Of a stretch of 39,902 nt of DNA, positions 24,402 through 31,498 are shown in pieces. The stretch covers positions 1-39,902 of the forward strand of contig JANPDA010000426.1 in assembly GCA_031431235.1 (NCBI GenBank), in the 5' to 3' direction. This stretch comes from JANNSW01 sp031431235. Lineage in GTDB: Bacteria > Pseudomonadota > Alphaproteobacteria > Rhizobiales > Hyphomicrobiaceae. The notes under the pieces were generated by a model. The model was given only the letters and a program-made list of their open reading frames with translations. It ran no database searches and was not told the DNA's origin. Every line of letters starts with the position of its first letter. Positions within the stretch are counted from its first letter, which is position 1. A program made the position numbers and the translations under genes.

Positions 24402-24920
24402 ACCCGTCATCCCGGACGGCAGCCAGGCCGCTCCGGGACCTTCGCCGGCAGGGCAGCGCATGTGGCAGAGATCCCGGATCAAAGCCTTCGGCTTTGTCCG
24501 GGATGACGGGTGGTGAGGTATGGCACTGAATCCACCACACCCGTCTTCCCGGACGGCAGGTCGCGACGGAGGCGCGCTTTCTGCGCGACAGGCCGATCCG
24601 GGACCTTCGCCGGCTGGACAGCGCATGTAGCTGAGATCCCGGATCAAAGCCTTCGGCTCTGTCCGGGATGACGGGTGGTGAGGTATGGCACTGAAACCAC
24701 CACACCCGTCATCCCGGACGGCTGGTCGCGACGGAGGCGCGCTTTCTGCGCGATAGGCCGATCCGGGACCTTCGCTGGCAGGGCAGCGCATGTGGCAGAG
24801 ATCCCGGATCACAGCCTTCGGCTCTGTCCGGGATGACGGGTGGTAAGATATGGCACTGACACCACCACACCTTCATCCCGGACGGCAGCCAGGCCGCTCC
24901 GGGATCTCAGTTGGCAGGGC
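24402..24920. repeat. Tandem ~165-bp repeats with internal dyads
   Basis: Copies begin with a CCCGTCATCCCGGACGG-type end at 24402, 24539, 24704 and (partial) 24869. Spacings are 137, 165 and 165 bp; the first copy lacks a 28-bp block containing CGCGACGGAGGCGCGC. Every full copy ends with GATCCCGGATC, AGCCTTCGGCT and GTCCGGGATGACGGG, so it carries a strong hairpin. This fills the 559-bp gap between the two ureohydrolase genes; nothing else is seen in it apart from the ribosome binding site for copy B. Confidence 0.9.
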
Positions 24921-24951
24921 AGAGGTAGGCGCAGACGAGAAGGAGTGAGCA

Positions 24952-26022
24952 ATGCCTGGTTTCTCCAAGGAGAAGCGCGAGCGGTTGAGGAAGCTCGCTC
25001 ACGGCCAGTTCCTGCAGAGCAGCGACCCGGCGGTGGACGCATTCCTGAAGCGGATGGAGGCGGAGCAGGCCCCGGTCTTCTCCGACGTCTATGCGGGCGA
25101 GATGACTTTCTTCAACGCGCCGCGCCGGACCAGCCTCGATCAGGTCGATCTCGCCGTGATCGGCATTCCCTTCGAAGCGAGCGCGCCAGTCAGGGCGGGC
25201 ACGCGGCTCGGTCCCCGCTCGTTCCGGGAATGGTCGAAGGTGCGTGGCCCCGTGCACGACGTCTGGCGCACGATCCCCTTCGAGCTGCTCTCGGTTGCCG
25301 ATGTCGGCGACATCTCGTTTCAAAGCCCGCACGACGTGCCCCATTGCGTCGAGACCATCAGGTCGAGGTTTGCCGAGTTCCGGCGCCGTGGCATCACCCC
25401 CTACTCAGTCGGGGGCGTGCATACCATGACCCATCCGATCCTCTCGGGCCTTGCTGCGGGCGAGCCGGTCGGCCTCGTGCAGATCGACGCTCACGCCGAT
25501 ACTGCGCGCGGCACCTTCCAGGGGCATGAGTTGAACGATTGCCGCGTTTTCCTCAACGCCACTCTCGACGAGGCGATCGATCCCGAGCGTTGCATCCAGA
25601 TCGGCATGCGCGGCTCGCTTTCACCCTACTGGGACTTCTCCAGGGAAGCGGGCATGACGCTGATCCCCATGCATGATGTCTATGAGCTCGGCGTCAAAGG
25701 CGTGCTCGGTGAGATCAAGCGGGTGATCGGGGATGGCCCCTTCTACTTCACCCTCGACACCGACGGGATCGACGCCACCTACCTGCCCGGCACCGAGCTG
25801 CCCGAGCCATTCGGCTTCACCACGCGCGAGGTGGTGCAGATCATCCGCGGCATGCGCGGGCTCGATATGATCGGCGCCGATCTGGTCGAGTTGTGCCCGC
25901 CCTACGACCCCAACGGCATCTCGGCCAACATCAGCGCGGCCCTGGGCTTCGAGGTGGTCTGCCTGCTCGCCGAAGCCCACGTCGCTCGCCACGGCCAGCA
26001 ACGCAAGACGCATTGGCGATAG
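24952..26022 (+). CDS. Ureohydrolase (agmatinase/arginase family), copy B
   Basis: 356 aa, with a ~60-residue N-terminal extension compared with agmatinases. The metal ligands are present: His157 in GGVHT (normally GGDHS), Asp179/His181/Asp183 in DAHAD, and Asp269/Asp271 in LDTDGID. The motif that should follow DxHxD (HG[TS]) cannot be recognised; the region reads GHELNDCRVF. The C-terminus has GADLVELCPPYDPNGISA. AAGGAG stands about 8 nt before the ATG. Copies A and B are only distantly alike, so this is an old pair and not a recent duplication. B may be a second enzyme or a partner subunit of A. Confidence 0.88.
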   Translation: MPGFSKEKRERLRKLAHGQFLQSSDPAVDAFLKRMEAEQAPVFSDVYAGEMTFFNAPRRTSLDQVDLAVIGIPFEASAPVRAGTRLGPRSFREWSKVRGPVHDVWRTIPFELLSVADVGDISFQSPHDVPHCVETIRSRFAEFRRRGITPYSVGGVHTMTHPILSGLAAGEPVGLVQIDAHADTARGTFQGHELNDCRVFLNATLDEAIDPERCIQIGMRGSLSPYWDFSREAGMTLIPMHDVYELGVKGVLGEIKRVIGDGPFYFTLDTDGIDATYLPGTELPEPFGFTTREVVQIIRGMRGLDMIGADLVELCPPYDPNGISANISAALGFEVVCLLAEAHVARHGQQRKTHWR

Positions 26023-26053
26023 GTCTTGGAGCATGGCTCCCCATGCAGCCAGC

Positions 26054-26087
26054 AAAAAACCCGGCAGAGCAATGCTCGGCCGGGTTT
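26054..26087 (-). terminator. Intrinsic terminator of the MucR gene
   Basis: Arms 26057-26070 and 26074-26087 pair over 14 positions with one mismatch (13 bp; outer part AAACCCGGC/GCCGGGTTT, inner part GAGC/GCTC) around a 3-nt loop. On the minus strand the stem is followed by a run of six T. On the plus strand only three T follow, so it may act weakly on the ureohydrolase transcript as well. Confidence 0.85.
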
Positions 26088-26152
26088 GGGCTCTCGTTCA
26101 GTGGCAACCGGTCGGGCGGGTCGAGCGCCGAGCTAGATCCTGCATTGGCCGC

Positions 26153-26608
26153 TCACGCAGCCTTGGCCTTGCGTTTGACCGGCTTCTTTGCAGTCTTGTC
26201 CTTGCTGACGCGCCCGAGGCCCATCTTCTTGGCAAGCTCGGAGCGTGCACGCGCGTAGTTGGGGGCAACCATCGGGTAATCGTAGGACAGGCCCCAGCGC
26301 GCCCGGTAATCTTCAGGAGACAGATTGTACTTCGTCCGAAGGTGCCGCTTCAGCGACTTGAACTTCATGCCGTCTTCCAGGCAGACGATGTATTCGTCCT
26401 CGACCGACTTCTTGATCGGCACGGCGGGCTTGGGCAACTCCTTCGCCGGCTCGTTGGCGGCATGCATCGCGGCGGCTAGCGCGCCATGCACCTGCTCGAT
26501 CAGCCGGGGCAGGTCGGGGGCAACGACCGTGTTCTTGGTCACATAGGCCGACACGATGTCAGCCGCCATCTCAATCAAGAGTGAATTTGTTTGGCGTTCG
26601 CTGTTCAC
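26153..26608 (-). CDS. mucR: MucR/Ros-family transcriptional regulator with reduced zinc site
   Basis: 151 aa from a GTG start. The MucR core is clear: LIEMAADIVSAYVTKNTVV, then EDEYIVCLEDGMKFKSLKRH, YNLSPEDYRARWGL, and DYPMVAPNYARARSELAKKM. The C-terminus is Lys-rich. In zinc-binding Ros the site is Cys-Cys-His-His; here Cys76 and His89 remain but the second Cys is Asp79 and the second His position is Tyr94. Zinc-free MucR homologues are known in Mesorhizobium. The GTG at 26608 is preferred because AGGAG lies 7 nt upstream; an ATG at 26638 would precede that site. Confidence 0.93.
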   Translation of the reverse strand: MNSERQTNSLLIEMAADIVSAYVTKNTVVAPDLPRLIEQVHGALAAAMHAANEPAKELPKPAVPIKKSVEDEYIVCLEDGMKFKSLKRHLRTKYNLSPEDYRARWGLSYDYPMVAPNYARARSELAKKMGLGRVSKDKTAKKPVKRKAKAA

Positions 26609-26638
26609 ATTGAGGCTCCTTATTGATGATGTTCGCAT

Positions 26639-26942
26639 CTATATCAGATACTTCGAACGTCTACCAGTCGATTTTCAGCTTCATTGCCGCAGTGTCGAAA
26701 GATCGACAGGTTCTCCCGTCCTGATGCCGCTGGCCAAGCCTGGCCTTGCCGCACTTGGGCAATTCCTCTAGTGTCCCGCAGCTCAAACCCGTGAACGCTC
26801 GCCGCGAGCGCCGCCGCCGTCATCAGACCGAAAAACGCTGTCGAATCAGCTTGTTGCCAGTGCGGCTTCGATCGAGCGCTCGCACCCGACAGGCCATCAG
26901 TCGCCGCCATATCCCAGACGCAGACCAACGGAGATCGCCGAC
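26639..26942. other. Divergent spacer between mucR and the TerB-like gene
   Basis: The 80 bp next to mucR are A+T-rich (TCTATATCAGATAC), fitting a MucR-family promoter or self-regulated site, but no exact -35/-10 pair is called. CCTCTAGTGTCCCG at 26765-26778 matches one outer end of the element at 8155-8286 with one difference, and no second arm is found. Nothing else is recognised. Confidence 0.5.
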
Positions 26943-27356
26943 ATGCCCGCCAAGCTCAGCCCCCATGAAGCGCTCGTCTACGTGATGGTCACCATGTCGG
27001 CCGTGGACAGCTCGATGTCAGACGACGAGTTGCAGAGAATCGGTAACATCACCAGCAACTTGCCGGTGTTTCGCGACTTCGACGACGAGAGCCTCGTCGA
27101 GATCGCTCAGCGCTGCGGCGCGGTGCTATCGGGCGACAAGGGGCTCGATGCCGTGCTCGAGCTCGTGCACCGCTCGCTGCCCTCGACCTTGCGCGAGACC
27201 GCCTACGCACTCGCCGTCGACATCGCTGCCGCCGACTTGCAGATCAAGCAGGAGGAGTTGCGCTTCCTCGAGTTGTTGCGTGACCGGCTCGAGATCTCCA
27301 AGCTCGTCGTCGCTGGGATCGAGCGCGGCGCACGCGCACGGCATCGGACAGTCTGA
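26943..27356 (+). CDS. TerB-like (tellurite resistance) family protein
   Basis: A 137-residue all-helical protein resembling TerB: MPAKLSPHEALVYVMVTMSA with AVDSSMSDDELQRIG, and later TAYALAVDIAAADLQIKQEE, giving the paired acidic helix starts typical of the fold. TerB-like proteins bind metal ions and join stress-related membrane complexes; no other ter genes are nearby, so tellurite resistance itself is not implied. GGAGA lies about 8 nt upstream of the ATG. The GST gene follows after 38 bp. Confidence 0.78.
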   Translation: MPAKLSPHEALVYVMVTMSAVDSSMSDDELQRIGNITSNLPVFRDFDDESLVEIAQRCGAVLSGDKGLDAVLELVHRSLPSTLRETAYALAVDIAAADLQIKQEELRFLELLRDRLEISKLVVAGIERGARARHRTV

Positions 27357-27394
27357 ATCCGGTCGGATCGATCACCGCGCTCGAGGCGCCCGCC

Positions 27395-28039
27395 ATGTCC
27401 GAGCACACGCTCTACTGCTTCGCCCAGTCAGGCAACGCCTACAAGCCAGCATTGATGCTGCAACTGTGCGGCGCGGACTGGTCGCCACGCTTCGTCGATT
27501 TCTTCAACGGCGAGACCCGCAGCGCGGAGTACCGGAGCCGCATCAATGCGATGGGGGAAGTGCCCGTGCTCGAGCACGGTGCGCTGAAGCTGACGCAATC
27601 GGCGGTGATCCTCGAGCATCTCGCGAGCCACTTCGCCCGCTTCGGATGGGCGAGCGAGGACGAGCGCCGCGAGGTCTGGCGCTGGATCCTGTGGGACAAC
27701 CACAAGCTCACGGGCTACACGGCCGCCTACCGCTTTTTCAAGTGCTTTGCGCCCCAACTCGCCAAGCCCGATGTACAGGAGTTCCTGCTCGGCCGGGCGA
27801 AGGCTGCCTACGGCGTCCTCGACAAGCACCTCTCGACCCGTCAGTGGATCGCCGCCGACTGCCCGACCATCGCGGACTTGTCGGTGTGTGGCTATCTCTT
27901 CTTCGATGACGAGATCGGCATCGACTGGGCATCCGACTATCCTGCGATCGCGGCATGGCTCAGGCAAATCCGGGCACTGCCCGGTTGGAAGCATCCCTAT
28001 GACCTGATGCCCGGCCACCCGCTGCCGCCAAAGGCGTAG
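27395..28039 (+). CDS. Glutathione S-transferase family protein
   Basis: 214 aa with a thioredoxin-like N-terminal domain (LYCFAQSGNAYKPALMLQLC, GEVPVLEHGALKLTQSAVIL, the cis-Pro and Ser/Gln glutathione site) and an all-helical C-terminal domain that includes TIADLSVCGYLFF. Probably conjugates or reduces electrophiles with glutathione in the cytosol. It may share a transcript with the TerB-like gene and is convergent with the peroxiredoxin gene, 21 bp apart. Confidence 0.9.
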   Translation: MSEHTLYCFAQSGNAYKPALMLQLCGADWSPRFVDFFNGETRSAEYRSRINAMGEVPVLEHGALKLTQSAVILEHLASHFARFGWASEDERREVWRWILWDNHKLTGYTAAYRFFKCFAPQLAKPDVQEFLLGRAKAAYGVLDKHLSTRQWIAADCPTIADLSVCGYLFFDDEIGIDWASDYPAIAAWLRQIRALPGWKHPYDLMPGHPLPPKA

Positions 28040-28060
28040 CGGCCTGCTGCACTCCGCCGA

Positions 28061-28546
28061 TCACAGCGACTTCAGCAGCGCCTCAGCGCTCGAAGCCACG
28101 GCAACGCCGGCGTTCTCTTCCACGTTGAGTGCTTCCACCACGCCATTGCGCACCAGCATCGCATAGCGCTTCGAGCGCAATCCCAGCCCGTCGCCGGACA
28201 GATCGAGCTCCATGCCGATCGCCCTGGTGAAATCGCCCGAGCCGTCGGCCAGCATCAGAATTGTGCCGTCGGCGCCGGTATCCTTGCACCACTGGCCGAG
28301 CACGAACACATCGTTGACCGAGATGCAGGCGATGGTGTCGAGGCCCTTGTCGCGGAAGGTCTTCGCATTGGCGACGAAGCCGGGCAGATGCTTCAGGTGG
28401 CAAGTCGGTGTGTAGGCGCCGGGCACCGCGAACACCGCCACGTGCTTGCCCGCGAACACCTGGTCGGTCGTCAGCTCCTCGGGCTTGCCGTCCTGCATCG
28501 TGCCGAAGGTCGCCACAGGCAGCTTCTGTCCAACCGCGATCGTCAT
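28061..28546 (-). CDS. Peroxiredoxin (Prx5/redoxin type)
   Basis: 161 aa. The peroxidatic Cys is Cys49 in PGAYTPTCHLKHLPGF, the Prx5 signature. FVLGQWCKDTGADG contains a second Cys that may resolve the disulfide. It reduces peroxides using thioredoxin or glutathione. The ATG at 28546 is chosen because it begins MTIAVGQKLP, the usual start, with GGAGGA about 8 nt upstream; the longer frame to 28597 has no family content. Confidence 0.94.
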   Translation of the reverse strand: MTIAVGQKLPVATFGTMQDGKPEELTTDQVFAGKHVAVFAVPGAYTPTCHLKHLPGFVANAKTFRDKGLDTIACISVNDVFVLGQWCKDTGADGTILMLADGSGDFTRAIGMELDLSGDGLGLRSKRYAMLVRNGVVEALNVEENAGVAVASSAEALLKSL

Positions 28547-28662
28547 GCCATTTCCTCCACCAGATTGCCGTCGCCAGACGCTCTCATAGAGGGTCATGGC
28601 GCCGGCGCAAGGTTGTCGTCGTGCGAAACGCTATCGACTGGCCATGCCAGGGCTCGATCGCC

Positions 28663-29535
28663 TCAATCGGGCTGGCGACGGATCTCGACCCCACGACCTG
28701 CGCTCACGATCGTCACCCGCAGCGTCTTGCCGGCGATCGAGGCTGGTGCATCGACCTTCGTCAGGTCCACCCGGAACCGTGCGAGACCGCCTTCCTCGCC
28801 GTCTCTGACCGGCACCGGCACATAGCTGTAGTCGTCCGCTTCGATGAACAGATCGGTCTCGGCGGCGCCCTCGGGGAAACGCACCAGCGCCAACAGCTCC
28901 GGCGATCCCGACGCGCTCTTCGTCCGCACGAAGCGCTCCAGCACCGGCTCGCTCACGCCCCCGGCAGGCTCGTCCGCCAAGCGTGGTACGGCCGCACGGA
29001 ACCGTGCCACCGTTGCGGCAATGGCGGCGTCGTCAGCGCCCGAGCTGGGGATGATCAGCGACAGCACCGCATCACCGGGAATGCAGATGTCCTTGCAGAT
29101 GCCGAATACCACGCCGACCTTCAGCTCGACCGGCTTGCCGGCATCCGTGGCCTCGAGGTCGATTGGGAACAGCACCTCGTCCTTGTAGCCAACCGAGGTG
29201 CCGAGCGCGTCGGCGAATCGGTGAGGCGCTGGAAAATGCACACTGGCCTTGGCGACGTTCCTCGATTCGTCCCAATCGAACTCCGGCGGCATCCCGCCCG
29301 AATCGCCCGGCGTGCGCCAATAGGTTTTCCAGCCAGGGTCCAGCTCGAGCTGCACTCCGGCGACGAGGCGCGTGCCGCCCTTGCCGTCCGCGATGGTCGC
29401 AGCGACGATCCGGACGCGCGAGTTGTAGCCCTGCTGCCAATCGCTCGCCGCCGTCACGGCCACCGCGGGCGAGACGGCGACGAGTTGCGACCACAGCGCA
29501 ATCGCGGTCAGGACGGACGGCGTTGCATTTCTCAT
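28663..29535 (-). CDS. Secreted protein with DsbD-alpha-like domain
   Basis: 290 aa with a signal peptide (about residues 1-27, MRNATPSVLTAIALWSQLVA and following AVSPAVA). The body resembles the N-terminal domain of the thiol reductase DsbD (GVQLELDPGWKTYWRTPGDS, YKDEVLFPIDL). A Cys pair stands in VFGICKDICIPGD, the expected redox-active site. The membrane and thioredoxin domains of full DsbD are missing, as in many alphaproteobacterial homologues. It is periplasmic and may take part in cytochrome c maturation or disulfide handling. The peroxiredoxin gene lies downstream on the same strand. Confidence 0.85.
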   Translation of the reverse strand: MRNATPSVLTAIALWSQLVAVSPAVAVTAASDWQQGYNSRVRIVAATIADGKGGTRLVAGVQLELDPGWKTYWRTPGDSGGMPPEFDWDESRNVAKASVHFPAPHRFADALGTSVGYKDEVLFPIDLEATDAGKPVELKVGVVFGICKDICIPGDAVLSLIIPSSGADDAAIAATVARFRAAVPRLADEPAGGVSEPVLERFVRTKSASGSPELLALVRFPEGAAETDLFIEADDYSYVPVPVRDGEEGGLARFRVDLTKVDAPASIAGKTLRVTIVSAGRGVEIRRQPD

Positions 29536-29689
29536 CGTTTTGCAACCTGGTTCGAGTGCTTGGGCGCCACCGCTTCACGGGCTCTGGAATCTGGGGCCGC
29601 CGCGGGCCCAGATCAAGTCACGCCTTGGTGACCCCATCCCCTTCGAGCACGTGCCCCATGCTGCTCGTGCAGCTCCACCTACTTATCAC

Positions 29690-29719
29690 TTCACACATGG
29701 GCCATGGTGCGGCTAGACT
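29690..29719 (+). promoter_or_regulatory. Weak promoter candidate for yqgE
   Basis: TTCACA (29690-29695) and TAGACT (29714-29719) are 18 bp apart. Transcription would begin at or within a base or two of the ATG at 29726. No ribosome binding site is seen before that ATG, so a leaderless mRNA is possible. Confidence 0.3.
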
Positions 29720-29725
29720 TTGCCC

Positions 29726-30349
29726 ATGCGAATCCCCCGCAAGGCCAGCAAGAAGAAATCGGGCTCCGGCAGCTATCTGGACGGACAGCTCCTGATCGCC
29801 ATGCCGTCGATGACGGACCAGCGCTTCGCGCGCTCGGTCATCTACATGTGCGCCCATTCGGCCGAGGGCGCGATGGGCCTCATCATCAATCAGCGTGCGC
29901 GCCACATCGATTTTCCCGAGCTGCTGCGCCAACTCTCGATCCTGCCGACGGGCGAGGATGCCGAGGAGATCGAGGAGACGCTCGCCGAGATGCCCGTGCA
30001 TGTGGGCGGGCCGGTCGAGACCGGACGCGGCTTCGTGCTGCATTCCTCCGACTATTCGACGCCCGAGAGCACGCTCGAGATCGATGAGCACATGTGCCTG
30101 ACGGCGACGATCGACGTGTTGAAGGCGATCGCCAACGGCCGGGGGCCCGAGCAGGCAATGCTCGCCTTGGGCTATGCGGGTTGGGGGGCGGGGCAGCTCG
30201 AGAGCGAGATCCACGCCAATGGCTGGCTCAACTGCCCGTCCGACCGCGCGCTGGTGTTCGATACCGACCTCGGCGACAAGTACACCCGCGCGCTCGCCAA
30301 GCTCGGCATCGACCCGACGCATCTGGTGAGCGACGCCGGACATGCGTGA
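29726..30349 (+). CDS. yqgE: YqgE/AlgH family protein
   Basis: 207 aa. A basic N-terminal stretch (MRIPRKASKKKSGSGSYLDG) leads into the family core: QLLIAMPSMTDQRFARSVIY, EGAMGLIINQ, VHVGGPVETGRGFVLHS and MLALGYAGWGAGQLESEI, ending with ALVFDTDLGDKY. The cellular role is unsettled, with links to alginate control and translation in other bacteria. It is divergent from the DsbD-like gene. An in-frame TTG lies two codons upstream. The methyltransferase gene follows after 27 bp. Confidence 0.94.
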   Translation: MRIPRKASKKKSGSGSYLDGQLLIAMPSMTDQRFARSVIYMCAHSAEGAMGLIINQRARHIDFPELLRQLSILPTGEDAEEIEETLAEMPVHVGGPVETGRGFVLHSSDYSTPESTLEIDEHMCLTATIDVLKAIANGRGPEQAMLALGYAGWGAGQLESEIHANGWLNCPSDRALVFDTDLGDKYTRALAKLGIDPTHLVSDAGHA

Positions 30350-30376
30350 GTTGCAGGCGGCACTGATCGTGCGCCA

Positions 30377-31294
30377 ATGACCGCTGAACCGCCCGCCGCC
30401 ACGACCACCGGCTATCTGGCAGCCGACGGCTTCCTACCCGATCTCCTGGCCGAGGTAGGGTCACGACAGCTGGCAACCCATGGTCGCCTCGTCATCGCGG
30501 CAGGCCCCGCCGAGCCGCTCGCATGGGCCGCCAACACCTGGCACGATCCCAAGCGGATCAGCATTGCCTCGATCGGCGATGGCGCGAGCAAGTTGCGCGC
30601 GATCCAGCGGAGCTGGGCGCTCTACGCGCTCGATCACCATCGCCGTGCCGCCCTTCTGGTCGAGAGGCTACCGAAGGTCTCGGCCAAGCCGCTGGTGTTT
30701 CCCGCGCCCGCGCCGGCTTCCCCACTCGGCTCGTTCACGCTGATCGATGCCTCGACCCTGCTTGCGTCTGCCCACTGCTCGAGCCCGTTCGTCCATGGCG
30801 AGGCCCGCTTCGTCGAGGACAAGGAAGGGCCGCCGAGCCGGGCCTATCTGAAGCTGTGGGAAGCGCTGACGATTGCCGGCATCCGCCCGATGCCGGGCGA
30901 TCGCTGCCTCGATCTCGGCTCGGCGCCGGGCGGTTGGACCTGGGCGCTCGCCAAGCTCGGCGCCGAGGTGATCTCGGTCGACAAGGCCCCGCTCGAGCCA
31001 CGGATCGCCGCCATGCCGGGCGTCGGCCATCTGGCCATGAGCGCTTTCGCCCTCGACCCGCGCGACGCCGAGCCGGTCGACTGGCTGTTCTGTGACGTGA
31101 TCTGCTACCCCGCGCGCCTGATCGGGCTGATCGAGCGCTGGCTCGCCGCCGGGAAGGCGCGCCGCTTCGTTTGCACCGTCAAGTTCCAGGGGGCGACCGA
31201 TTTCGGAGCGATCGCCGCCTTGAAGGCGATTGCCGGCTCGCGCCTGATCCACCTCCACCACAACAAGCATGAGCTGACGTGGATGAGGTTGTAG
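30377..31294 (+). CDS. RlmM-like 2'-O-ribose methyltransferase
   Basis: 305 aa. The SAM-binding motif is CLDLGSAPGGWTWAL (about 177-191). The FtsJ/RlmM catalytic set appears as Lys159 (SRAYLKL), Asp240 (FCDVICYPARL), Lys269 (CTVKFQG) and Glu299 (KHELTW). The pattern and the C-terminal HHNKHELTW resemble RlmM, which methylates C2498 of 23S rRNA, but the protein is ~60 residues shorter than the E. coli enzyme and the N-terminal domain is poorly conserved. It is probably co-transcribed with yqgE. Confidence 0.82.
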   Translation: MTAEPPAATTTGYLAADGFLPDLLAEVGSRQLATHGRLVIAAGPAEPLAWAANTWHDPKRISIASIGDGASKLRAIQRSWALYALDHHRRAALLVERLPKVSAKPLVFPAPAPASPLGSFTLIDASTLLASAHCSSPFVHGEARFVEDKEGPPSRAYLKLWEALTIAGIRPMPGDRCLDLGSAPGGWTWALAKLGAEVISVDKAPLEPRIAAMPGVGHLAMSAFALDPRDAEPVDWLFCDVICYPARLIGLIERWLAAGKARRFVCTVKFQGATDFGAIAALKAIAGSRLIHLHHNKHELTWMRL

Positions 31295-31340
31295 GGGACA
31301 GGGGACAGGGGATAGGGGATAGGGGATAGGGGATAGGGGA
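31294..31340. repeat. 7-bp tandem repeat, GGGGACA/GGGGATA
   Basis: Two GGGGACA units (31294-31307), four GGGGATA units (31308-31335) and a partial fifth run without slippage. They start at the last base of the methyltransferase stop codon. The unit length is the same 7 bp as at 116-178. Confidence 0.9.
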
Positions 31341-31359
31341 AGCAATAGACAGTTTTTTC

Positions 31360-31394
31360 CCTGTAACCTGTAACCTGTAACCTGTTCCCTGTAA
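31360..31394. repeat. 7-bp tandem repeat, CCTGTAA
   Basis: Three CCTGTAA units (31360-31380), one CCTGTTC and one CCTGTAA run in register. About 80 bp further on, at 31477-31511, CACTTCA, CCACTCA, CCATTCC, CCTACTC and GCTCTTC again step by 7 bp and include the peptidase stop codon. Confidence 0.85.
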
Positions 31395-31498
31395 CCTACT
31401 GAAAATCAGCTTCGACCCGAAAGAGTTGAGCCGTGTTTCCGATTGTCTGACAAGAGCGTGAGGCGGTTGCCTATCCCACTTCACCACTCACCATTCCC

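Noticed and set aside
23358..24812. 484-codon minus-strand frame with 55-residue repeats
   Set aside because: The repeating part is the 165-bp DNA repeat read in frame and the rest is antisense to ureohydrolase A; it has no support as a protein.
31294..31394. CRISPR-like array
   Set aside because: Units are 7 bp with no unique spacers; this is a simple tandem repeat.
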